Assembly: GCA_020831485.1 (NCBI GenBank)
Contig: JAFIGG010000001.1
Location: forward strand, 144,414-208,413
Reading direction: 5' to 3'
Length of the DNA stretch: 64,000 bases
Origin: Opitutales bacterium
Lineage (GTDB): Bacteria > Verrucomicrobiota > Verrucomicrobiia > Opitutales > Oceanipulchritudinaceae
In this document: piece by piece, positions 17,402-24,079 of the stretch
Position numbering within the stretch: the first letter of the stretch is position 1
How the letters are laid out: each line of letters starts with the position of its first letter
Notes under the pieces: model-generated
What the model was told of the DNA's origin: nothing
The model's database searches: none
The model's input: the letters and a program-made list of their open reading frames with translations, nothing else
Position numbers and translations under genes: made by a program

Positions 17402-17569
17402 TTACTTGATTTCGCGGTGCAGGGTATGACGGCGCAGGTGCGGGTTGTATTTCTTCTTTTCAACGCGGCCCTGCTGCAGTTTCTTGTTGCGGCACGACAT
17501 GTAGCGCGAAACAGGTTTGTTCTCCCCGCGGGCTTCGGTGCATTCCAAAATGATGTGTTCTCTCGGCAT
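17402..17569 (-). CDS. rpmG: Ribosomal protein bL33
   Basis: Reverse-strand frame of 55 residues beginning [15 protein letters not shown] and ending [11 protein letters not shown], the L33 pattern. It binds 23S rRNA near the E site. The zinc-binding cysteine pairs are missing: only single cysteines remain (C10 and C26), and the late CxxC is replaced by [10 protein letters not shown]. It is therefore the zinc-independent form. It lies alone between a strong terminator and a small gene read on the same strand. Confidence 0.93.
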   Translation of the reverse strand: MPREHIILECTEARGENKPVSRYMSCRNKKLQQGRVEKKKYNPHLRRHTLHREIK

Positions 17570-17648
17570 GGTATAAATTCTGGTGAAAAGGGAAGGAAGC
17601 TAGGGCTAATTGCGATGCTGACAAGCAAAAAGATCGCAAATGCAGGCT

Positions 17649-17888
17649 TCAGGCATTCTCAACCAAACTGTCTTCGCGGCGGGAGGTCCGCCAACCGTCA
17701 CGGTGCCTGCGAATCCAATCAAGCAGAGCCCGTTCAAAGCCAATGTCACGACCTGCTTTCTCCGACTCGATCCATTTATGTTTAAGAATCTCCTCACGCT
17801 CAGCCAAGAATTCCTGATAAAGGCTCGAACGCGCCAGAAATGCTCCGGAGCTATCCACTACTTTGTCTTTCTTGATATGTGCACTCAT
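17649..17888 (-). CDS. Small conserved protein with DUF4032-like segment
   Basis: Protein of 79 residues when started at the ATG at 17888 (MSAHIKKDKVVDSS). The centre, YQEFLAEREEILKHKWIESE then KAGRDIGFERALLDWI, resembles the C-terminal part of DUF4032 proteins (pattern HKWxxSExAGRDxG), but here it is free-standing. The function is unknown. The longer frame to 18068 has no family support upstream of this ATG. It is charged and predicted soluble. Confidence 0.65.
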   Translation of the reverse strand: MSAHIKKDKVVDSSGAFLARSSLYQEFLAEREEILKHKWIESEKAGRDIGFERALLDWIRRHRDGWRTSRREDSLVENA

Positions 17889-18079
17889 TAACACTGCAGC
17901 CCAATCTGTGATGTCCCAGCCAAGTATGCAAATCGATTTTAATTTGCCGGTAAGAAAAGTTGCCTGGTAGTATAACTTATAACAACTATTAGTAGGACAA
18001 GTTTCCCGAAATGTCCAACAAGGAGGCTTTTTACTTCTACGGCTTGACCCTTCGTTTGAAGCATTCACTTTCTGAGCCT

Positions 18080-19276
18080 ATGAAAAAGGCCTTGCTCGCA
18101 TTCGACAAGTTCAAGGACGCGCTTGACGCCCTCGGCGCCTGCGAAACCGTTTCGGCGGTTATTCGCGAACACAGTCCGGACACGGAAATTCGACGGATGC
18201 CGCTCTCCGATGGAGGCGAAGGCTTTGCCCAGATCCTCACGGCTGCAGCGGGTGGTGAACTAAAGGAGCTCAAAGTTGCGGGTCCCCGCCTTAAACCAGT
18301 GCAGGCCCAGTATGGCTGGGTCCAGATAGAAAAACTTCCCTCTCAGGTCGCGGATATACTGCAAATCCCAGCGCAGGGCAGGCTTGCAGTAATTGAAATG
18401 GCTCAAGCCGCCGGCATCGAAAGCCTGCACGCTTCGGAACGCGATCCCTGGCACACCAGCAGCTTCGGCGTAGGCGAAATGATGGCCGACGCTGTGGCCA
18501 GCGGGGCCGACGCAATCCTGCTGGGGATCGGTGGCAGCGCGACCATTGACCTCGGCGTTGGCGCCCTCGAGGCGCTGGGATTGCAATTTTATGACCGTGA
18601 TCTGCAACCCGTTCGGCAAATGACGCCGGCACGCTGGAAACTCGCGGCCACTGTCGGCAGCACCTTAAAACTGGCCGGCAAGATGCCACCGGTCCGAATT
18701 GCCTGCGACGTGCGCAACCCCTTGGTTGGGGACAAGGGCGCAACGCGTGTCTTCGGACCGCAAAAAGGCCTGAAAGCCAGGGATATCCCGCGGATGGAGC
18801 GTTGGGTCGACAAAATGGCCCGCCGCCTTCTGGGCTGCTTTGGCACCGACTGGGATTCCTACGAAACAGAATTGAACCGCCCCGGCAGCGGTGCAGCCGG
18901 CGGCATTGCCTTCGGACTGCGGACTGCCCTCGCCGATGTCGAGCTGGTGGCGGGCTTTGAGCTCTTCAGCCTCTGGTGTCGACTCCCTGAGAATCTGGAC
19001 TGGGCCGACACCATATTCACTGGTGAAGGTGGGTTGGACGCAGGCACCTTGAACGGCAAAGGGCCCGGTTCACTGATCCAGCGGGCACGCCCCGACCAAC
19101 AAGTCATTTTTATGGCTGGACGGATAGACGCGGAAGTCCAGTCTCGGCTTTCCAACGAGTATCCCTGGGTTTCCTGTAACGCTCTCAGCCCGGCCCACTG
19201 GCCTCTGGAAAAAGCACTGCGAGAGACCCGGAACCAACTGGCCAGTCGAGCACGCGATTACATTCTGCATTCATGA
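18080..19276 (+). CDS. glxK: Glycerate kinase, GlxK type
   Basis: Phosphorylates D-glycerate (probably to 2-phosphoglycerate) at the end of glyoxylate and sugar-acid pathways. The 398-residue protein opens with KKALLAFDKFKDALDA, contains RMPLSDGGEGF, the glycine-rich GIGGSATIDLGVGALEALG, and TGEGGLDAGTLNGKGPGSL, all family hallmarks. The ATG at 18080 is chosen because the family begins a few residues before AFDKFK; an upstream frame start at 18011 adds unrelated residues. The 3' end overlaps the DUF2062 gene by four bases. Confidence 0.9.
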   Translation: MKKALLAFDKFKDALDALGACETVSAVIREHSPDTEIRRMPLSDGGEGFAQILTAAAGGELKELKVAGPRLKPVQAQYGWVQIEKLPSQVADILQIPAQGRLAVIEMAQAAGIESLHASERDPWHTSSFGVGEMMADAVASGADAILLGIGGSATIDLGVGALEALGLQFYDRDLQPVRQMTPARWKLAATVGSTLKLAGKMPPVRIACDVRNPLVGDKGATRVFGPQKGLKARDIPRMERWVDKMARRLLGCFGTDWDSYETELNRPGSGAAGGIAFGLRTALADVELVAGFELFSLWCRLPENLDWADTIFTGEGGLDAGTLNGKGPGSLIQRARPDQQVIFMAGRIDAEVQSRLSNEYPWVSCNALSPAHWPLEKALRETRNQLASRARDYILHS

Positions 19277-19938
19277 CCATCGATCCCGAAGAAGAAAACC
19301 TCCAGACTCTGCGTCGCGAGCGCATTGCCCGGACCAAGCGTTTCCTTCGCAAGCTGCCGCGGCGCACAAATATCCACCGCTACCCTGTCCTGAAGTGGTT
19401 CGCCGCCTCGGCACGCAAGCGGTCCTACCTTTGGAGCTTTCGGGTGCAGGCGGTCACGCCAGCGCTTTATGCGGGTTTCATCCTGGCCTTCCTTCCCCTG
19501 TATGGAATCCAGCTAATCCTCTCTTTTGTGCTGTCGCTGATCTTTCGTGCGAATCTTGCCGTTGTCGTCGCCCTACAGTTCATCACCAACCCGCTGACGG
19601 TCATACCCATCTATTTCACGGCTTTTCAAATCGGACGGCTCTTCCTACGACTGTTCGGGCTCGAAGGGCCCCATCTGAACATGACTCAGGCCCGAGCTCT
19701 TTTCAGTGGCATCCATCAGGGTGATTGGGGTTCAAACCTCCAGTTCTTTTTCAGCGTCATTGGATTGACCAGTCTGGGAGCACTCATGATGGGCATCTTC
19801 TGCGCTGCAATTGCCAACGTTGTCTACAAGGCAACCGCCCGCGAGGTCACCCTCTCCTACCAGCGCCTCAAAGAGCTGCAGGCGCGCCGGGAGGCCGTTG
19901 CGCGTTCAGCCCAAGAAAACCATACTGAAAACCATTAA
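19273..19938 (+). CDS. DUF2062 membrane protein
   Basis: Inner-membrane protein of 221 residues with a basic N-terminal region and three hydrophobic stretches (about 62-90, 95-125 and 155-185). The second covers LAVVVALQFITNPLTVIPIY, the conserved DUF2062 core. The function is unknown; related proteins are sometimes fused to glycosyltransferases. It overlaps glxK by ATGA and is followed by the NamZ-type gene at 54 bases, so the three may be co-transcribed. A 118-bp segment of this gene has a homologous fragment at 28893-29010. Confidence 0.85.
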   Translation: MTIDPEEENLQTLRRERIARTKRFLRKLPRRTNIHRYPVLKWFAASARKRSYLWSFRVQAVTPALYAGFILAFLPLYGIQLILSFVLSLIFRANLAVVVALQFITNPLTVIPIYFTAFQIGRLFLRLFGLEGPHLNMTQARALFSGIHQGDWGSNLQFFFSVIGLTSLGALMMGIFCAAIANVVYKATAREVTLSYQRLKELQARREAVARSAQENHTENH

Positions 19939-19991
19939 GCACTGCACCACTCACTTTAACACCTTGTCCTAAACCTCTGAATCCTCTCCCG

Positions 19992-21266
19992 ATGCCAAAT
20001 CGCCGTTCCTTTATCCGCACCACCTCAATCGCAGCAGGCGCCCTTGCCTTCGCGCCCTTCAGCCTGGCATCCAATGGCCGCCGGGGCCAGACCCTCCCGG
20101 GCATCGATGTACTCGAACGTAGTGGCTTCCAATTACTTCGAAACCAGCGCGTGGGCCTCCTTACCAATCCGGCGGGCGTCAATCGCCAGGGCACCTCTAC
20201 CATCGACGTGCTCAGGCGGGCATCGAACGTCAACCTGGTAGCCCTGTTCGGACCAGAGCACGGCATTTACGGGGATGAGCGAGCCAATGTGCCGATACAG
20301 GACCGCGTCGACCCGCGCACCAATCTACCGGTTTACTCGCTGTATGGGCGCTTTCGCAAACCGACCCCGGAAATGCTCCAGCGCATCGACACCCTGGTCG
20401 TCGATCTGCAGGATGTAGGCTCCCGCAGTTACACTTACATCAGTTGCATGCGCTATGCGATGGAGGCCTGTTTTGAAAACAACAAGCGTATCGTCATCCT
20501 TGATCGCCCCAACCCAATAGGGGGATTGAAGATCGACGGCCCCTGGCTGGAACGGGAATGGATGAGTTATGTCGGGGCCTTTCAGGTCCCTTATGTGCAC
20601 GCCCTGACGATTGGCGAAATCGCCCGCATGGCCAAAAACGAATCTGACGTGCTGCCCATTCCCGACGATGTTCGCCGCCGCGGCCAACTTGAAGTGGTGC
20701 CGATGCAGAACTGGTCCCGAGACATGCTTTGGACGGATACAGGTATGAACTGGGTGCCGACCTCGCCGGCCATTCCGGATGTGGCTGCAGCCATGGGCTA
20801 CGCGATGACCGGCCTGGGCTGTCAACTGGGCGGATTCAGCCACGGCTACGGCACCCGCCATCCCTTCCGCCTGTTGCAATTCAGCGGGCGTTCGCCGGAA
20901 GCCATCGCCGAAGCCTTGACCGCACGACGCATTCCCGGACTGGAGTTTCGGGTCATTTCCTTCCAGGAGAACGGCCGGACTCACCGCGGCACCTATGTGC
21001 TGGTCCGCAGCTGGCGCGACCTGCGGCCGACCGAAATCAGCTTCCACCTGATGGCCCTGGCAGCCCAATGGAACTCAAATAATCCCTTCTCAGCCGCCAG
21101 CCAGGGACTGCAGGAACTGTTCACCAAACATGTCGGCGAAGGTGCTGTCATGGAAGCCCTCAAACGCGACGGACCCAACTTCCAAGTTGCCCCCTTCCTC
21201 CGCCGTTGGGAACAACGCAACGCCCAGTACGCCCGCCAGAAACAGCGCTGGCATTTATACAGCTGA
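19992..21266 (+). CDS. namZ: DUF1343 protein, NamZ-type exo-beta-N-acetylmuramidase
   Basis: Exported protein of 424 residues. It starts with a twin-arginine-like signal (NRRSFIRTTSIAAGALAFAP). The DUF1343 core includes NQRVGLLTNPAGVNRQGTST, LVALFGPEHGIYGDE, DTLVVDLQDVGSRSYTYI and LDRPNPIGG. Family member NamZ (GH171) removes terminal MurNAc from peptidoglycan fragments in wall recycling. The protein would therefore act in the periplasm on wall fragments, but other DUF1343 members are uncharacterised. A 29-bp segment reappears in the mosaic near 29012. Confidence 0.88.
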   Translation: MPNRRSFIRTTSIAAGALAFAPFSLASNGRRGQTLPGIDVLERSGFQLLRNQRVGLLTNPAGVNRQGTSTIDVLRRASNVNLVALFGPEHGIYGDERANVPIQDRVDPRTNLPVYSLYGRFRKPTPEMLQRIDTLVVDLQDVGSRSYTYISCMRYAMEACFENNKRIVILDRPNPIGGLKIDGPWLEREWMSYVGAFQVPYVHALTIGEIARMAKNESDVLPIPDDVRRRGQLEVVPMQNWSRDMLWTDTGMNWVPTSPAIPDVAAAMGYAMTGLGCQLGGFSHGYGTRHPFRLLQFSGRSPEAIAEALTARRIPGLEFRVISFQENGRTHRGTYVLVRSWRDLRPTEISFHLMALAAQWNSNNPFSAASQGLQELFTKHVGEGAVMEALKRDGPNFQVAPFLRRWEQRNAQYARQKQRWHLYS

Positions 21267-21315
21267 GGTTGCCGAAAGGATTTGTTGGGCTGTGGGGGCT
21301 GTGGGCTGTAGCGAG

Positions 21316-21336
21316 CCAACGATAGTGGTTCGTTGG
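21316..21336. repeat. Short inverted repeat downstream of namZ
   Basis: CCAACGA / TCGTTGG arms around TAGTGGT, a seven-base stem. It may serve as a weak terminator for namZ or belong to the local palindrome families. Confidence 0.35.
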
Positions 21337-21360
21337 ATACGCACAGGCAACCCATCCCAA

Positions 21361-21427
21361 ACCAAGATCAAGAATGGTGATGCCAGAAATCCTCCCTCTT
21401 GATCTTTTTCTGGCGTCTTGATCTCAG
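21361..21427 (-). repeat. GATCAAG palindromic repeat, solo truncated copy
   Basis: Read on the minus strand this is GAGATCAAGACGCCAGAAAA, then AGATCAAGAGGGAGGATTTC and TGGCATCACCATTCTTGATC. It matches the first two-thirds of the repeats at 5947 and 6568 but lacks their tails, and it is inverted relative to them. No four-helix-bundle gene lies next to it. Confidence 0.82.
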
Positions 21428-21509
21428 ATCTCAGAGTTGATCAGTCCTGCTGGGTTGAGAACTGGATAATCAGCAGATACCTATTTTCGGTTAAGCAGTA
21501 TGCATGAGA

Positions 21510-21911
21510 TCAGATCGCTTGAACCGCTTCCACCGGCGTCATAATCCGCGCTGGTCTGCAAATTTCTTCCGGAAAATGAGCGGTGTTCCCGGTAACCAGA
21601 ACTTTGTCAGCTGTCGCCAGAGCAGTTCCAAGAAATACGGTGTCGTCCGGGTCGGGCAAATCGGGTGCGTCCAGCGGAAGAATTTGATCGGAGGGACCGA
21701 AGCAATTCAAAAGATTCGCCACCACCAATGGCGATAGTTTGAACTTCGGGCGCATGAGAACCGTGCGGTATTCGGCGAGCATGGGCGGCGACCACGCCAA
21801 GCGAATGCGACCTTCCACCGCCGCCCGCATGATGCGGTCGCAGTTGCCTCCAGCCGTAAGAGCGGCGGAGACCAGCACGTTCGTGTCGATAACCCAAACA
21901 GGAACCGTCAT
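21510..21911 (-). CDS. vapC: PIN-domain toxin, VapC type
   Basis: Putative RNase toxin of 133 residues. PIN acidic residues are visible: VIDTNVLVSA (D9), LAEY after the first helices, and DPDDTVFLGTAL for the third and fourth acids. VapC toxins cut tRNA or rRNA when not held by antitoxin. Its start overlaps the antitoxin stop by one base, the usual antitoxin-first arrangement. It is flanked by a truncated GATCAAG repeat on one side and palindromes on the far side of the antitoxin gene. Confidence 0.88.
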   Translation of the reverse strand: MTVPVWVIDTNVLVSAALTAGGNCDRIMRAAVEGRIRLAWSPPMLAEYRTVLMRPKFKLSPLVVANLLNCFGPSDQILPLDAPDLPDPDDTVFLGTALATADKVLVTGNTAHFPEEICRPARIMTPVEAVQAI

Positions 21912-22240
21912 TAGGACTGGCCTTTACCACGCTTCGCGTGGCGCTCTTTCCTGGAAGCGGCAATCTCCGAATCGATCTCCTCCAGAGTGGTCTCGGAGGT
22001 TCCGGCGCGTGCCGCCTCGGCTTGAGCGGCATCCAATGCACGGCCCAATAAAAGGCGACGCAATGCATCCAAATCGGCCTCGATCCCCAATCCACTTGTG
22101 GGAATCAAGTAGGCGGCCGGAACGCCGTTTTTCGTGACGACCTGAGCCCCCTCAGCAGAAACCTTGGCCATGACTTTGCCCGGTTGCTTGGAAAGTTCAC
22201 GCGTGGAAATGAATGAAGTCATGGATGCAATATCGGACAT
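21911..22240 (-). CDS. Phd/YefM-family antitoxin
   Basis: Antitoxin of 109 residues (ATG at 22240; MTSFISTREL at 22222 is an alternative). The N-terminal SxxxLSKQPGKVMAKVSAEG and VVTKNGVPAAYLIP segments fit the Phd/YefM DNA-binding fold; the C-terminal part (DALRRLLLGRALDAAQAEAA and on) would wrap the toxin. It probably represses its own promoter in complex with the PIN toxin. Pairing of Phd with PIN is common. The longer frame to 22381 runs through palindromic DNA and is not used. Confidence 0.83.
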   Translation of the reverse strand: MSDIASMTSFISTRELSKQPGKVMAKVSAEGAQVVTKNGVPAAYLIPTSGLGIEADLDALRRLLLGRALDAAQAEAARAGTSETTLEEIDSEIAASRKERHAKRGKGQS

Positions 22241-22318
22241 TTGTCCGTCTTTGTCAACGGTGATGAAGTTGGGGGTAGTGAACCAACAGAGTAGTAGGGT
22301 TAGGGCTTGGTTCTCTAT

Positions 22319-22368
22319 CGGGCACGAGGCGTGCCCGACCCCGGGGCGGTGGACGCCCCCGTCCACCG
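22319..22368. repeat. Two REP-like palindromes in tandem
   Basis: CGGGCACG-AGG-CGTGCCCG at 22319-22337 and CGGTGGACG-CCCC-CGTCCACCG at 22347-22368, both perfect stems. They lie between the antitoxin gene and the end of the GH4 gene. Confidence 0.82.
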
Positions 22369-22419
22369 ATGCATGAAGCATACCAGAACCGACACCACCC
22401 CAAACAGTTAAAATAGCGA

Positions 22420-23862
22420 TTACTTAAAACCCGGCAAAAATGTCTTTTCGGCCTCGAACAATTCTTCGGCCATTTGCTTGATTTCCGCTGGGCAGAGAAC
22501 GGCTGCGGTCAAGGGATCGAGCATCAGTGCGTGAGTGGCGGTTTCCAGGCTCTTTTCAATGATGGCGGTGGCACCGAGGTCAAACATGGCCATGTTGCTG
22601 GCGCAAAGGTGAGCCATCTGCGGTGGCAGCGCGCCGTAGCGGCAGGGATTGATCCCGTTGGCGTCAACCATGGTGGCCACCTCCACGCAGCCATCGGCCG
22701 GGAGGTTGCTGATCAGGCTGCCGCCGCCGTCCTGCTGGTTGTAGACGTTGCCGTGGATTCGGAACGGAGTGTCCTTCTCGCGGGCTTCTATAATCCAACT
22801 ACCGTATTCCCAGGAGCGCTCACTGGGTAATTCCTTTTCACCTTTGATCATGCTTTCGCGCTCTTCATCGGCAGCCTTTCGCCATTGTGGCCAACCGTTG
22901 GCGTAAAAGCGCGACTCGCCATCGTAGCGCTCACGCATGTAGTGAGACTTGGTGGCATCCTTCGTCCGGTAATAGGGAAGGTATTCGGAAAGGTGTCCAC
23001 TGGACTCCGTAATAAAGGCTCCGAAATGCAGGGCCATGTCCTTGCGCACGAGGTCCTTGTCCCGCTTGGTCGCGGTATCGTCTTTGCGAGCCGCGAAGAC
23101 GCCTTCGACTTCTGGACGAAACTTCTCGAACAGCCGCGGATAGAGATCTTCTCCCTGGTGCTTCAACTTCGTGAACCAGGCCAGATGGTTGATGCCGGCG
23201 CATTCCCATTCGATTTCATCCAGGGGCAGCCCGGCATATTCCGCCAGCAGCTGACTGGTCCCCTGAACGGAGTGGCAGAGCCCGACAACCGCAACCTTTG
23301 GAACCGCACGAAATGCCGCCAGGCAGAGCATATTCATGGGATTGGTGTAATTCAGAACAAGCGCCTGCGGGCAGATGCGTTCGATATCACGCAGGATGTC
23401 CAACCAGACCGGCCCTGTACGCAGCGCCTTCATCAGACCTCCGGGCCCAATCGTATCGCCGATGCACTGGTCTACACCGTATTTGAGCGGGATGTCGTTG
23501 TCGAAGGCCACACATTCGACCCCGCTGACCTCGATCGAGTTAACGATGTAGTTCGCGTCCTTGAAAGCTTCTGTCCGGTCCGTGCTTGCGGTAATTTTCC
23601 AGTTCTCACCGCCGGGAATTTTTTCGCGCAACTTTTCAATCAAGCGCCGCATGCGCTCGAGTCGCTCTGCGTCGATGTCCACCATGACGATTTCACCGCC
23701 GACATTGCCGGGAATCAACATCGTGTCTTTGGAAATTTGCAGACAGAAAAAGCTGCCCGCTCCGAGAAAAACAACCTTGATCGGGCGTTTCATTTCGCCT
23801 GCCAATCCGATGGCATTTGCAGATTGGGAGTGAGCGGCGTGTCCAGTGTCTTTTTTGGGCAT
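22420..23862 (-). CDS. melA: Glycoside hydrolase family 4 alpha-galactosidase (MelA-like)
   Basis: NAD- and metal-dependent glycosidase of 480 residues acting by oxidation-elimination. It has the nucleotide motif VVFLGAGSFF, GDTIGPGGLMKALRTGPVW, VVGLCHSVQGTSQLL with the metal-binding Cys-His, ECAGINHLAWF, ITESSGHLSEYLPYY and SNLPADGCVEVATMVDANGI. These follow E. coli MelA closely, hence the alpha-galactosidase call; alpha-glucosidase or glucuronidase activity is possible in GH4. No signal peptide is seen. The ATG at 23862 is used; MKRPIKVVFLGAG at 23793 would begin nearer the conserved core. It diverges from a large PEP-CTERM gene across a repeat-rich promoter region. Confidence 0.9.
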   Translation of the reverse strand: MPKKDTGHAAHSQSANAIGLAGEMKRPIKVVFLGAGSFFCLQISKDTMLIPGNVGGEIVMVDIDAERLERMRRLIEKLREKIPGGENWKITASTDRTEAFKDANYIVNSIEVSGVECVAFDNDIPLKYGVDQCIGDTIGPGGLMKALRTGPVWLDILRDIERICPQALVLNYTNPMNMLCLAAFRAVPKVAVVGLCHSVQGTSQLLAEYAGLPLDEIEWECAGINHLAWFTKLKHQGEDLYPRLFEKFRPEVEGVFAARKDDTATKRDKDLVRKDMALHFGAFITESSGHLSEYLPYYRTKDATKSHYMRERYDGESRFYANGWPQWRKAADEERESMIKGEKELPSERSWEYGSWIIEAREKDTPFRIHGNVYNQQDGGGSLISNLPADGCVEVATMVDANGINPCRYGALPPQMAHLCASNMAMFDLGATAIIEKSLETATHALMLDPLTAAVLCPAEIKQMAEELFEAEKTFLPGFK

Positions 23863-23880
23863 AATAGTATTGGAATGGAT

Positions 23881-23904
23881 GGTTGGATGGTTGGATGGTT
23901 GGAT
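23881..23904. repeat. Octamer tandem repeat (GGTTGGAT x3)
   Basis: Three exact GGTTGGAT units bordered by imperfect copies (GGAATGGAT before, AGTTGGAA after), 19 bases upstream of the GH4 start. The number of units could vary by slippage. Confidence 0.8.
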
Positions 23905-23959
23905 AGTTGGAAGGGAGCTATCCCAAAATCGGGGTAAAAACTCAAGCGATTGTTGTGAA
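23905..23959. repeat. 55-bp dispersed sequence, copy 1
   Basis: Starts AGTTGGAAGGGAGCTATCCC and ends GCGATTGTTGTGAA. It is identical over 55 bases to 29043-29097. It contains the small inverted repeat GGGA-GCTA-TCCC and lies in the divergent promoter region of the GH4 and PEP-CTERM genes. Confidence 0.88.
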
Positions 23960-23978
23960 GCCTGTCCATACACTGGAA

Positions 23979-23999
23979 GGGGCTTTCGCCCAAAGCCCC
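23979..23999. repeat. GC-rich hairpin upstream of PEP-CTERM gene
   Basis: GGGGCTTT-CGCCC-AAAGCCCC, an eight-base perfect stem 80 bases before the PEP-CTERM start. It may be a regulatory leader hairpin or another REP-like element. Confidence 0.6.
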
Positions 24000-24079
24000 C
24001 AAACACCACCTACCAAAGTAGGTATCCCATGCTCAGCTTTGCATTTGAGACGAGACACAAGGGCGGTTTGGATATCAAT

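Noticed and set aside
22885..23937. Plus-strand frame of 350 residues
   Set aside because: It is antisense to the GH4 gene, which has all family motifs; the antisense product has none.
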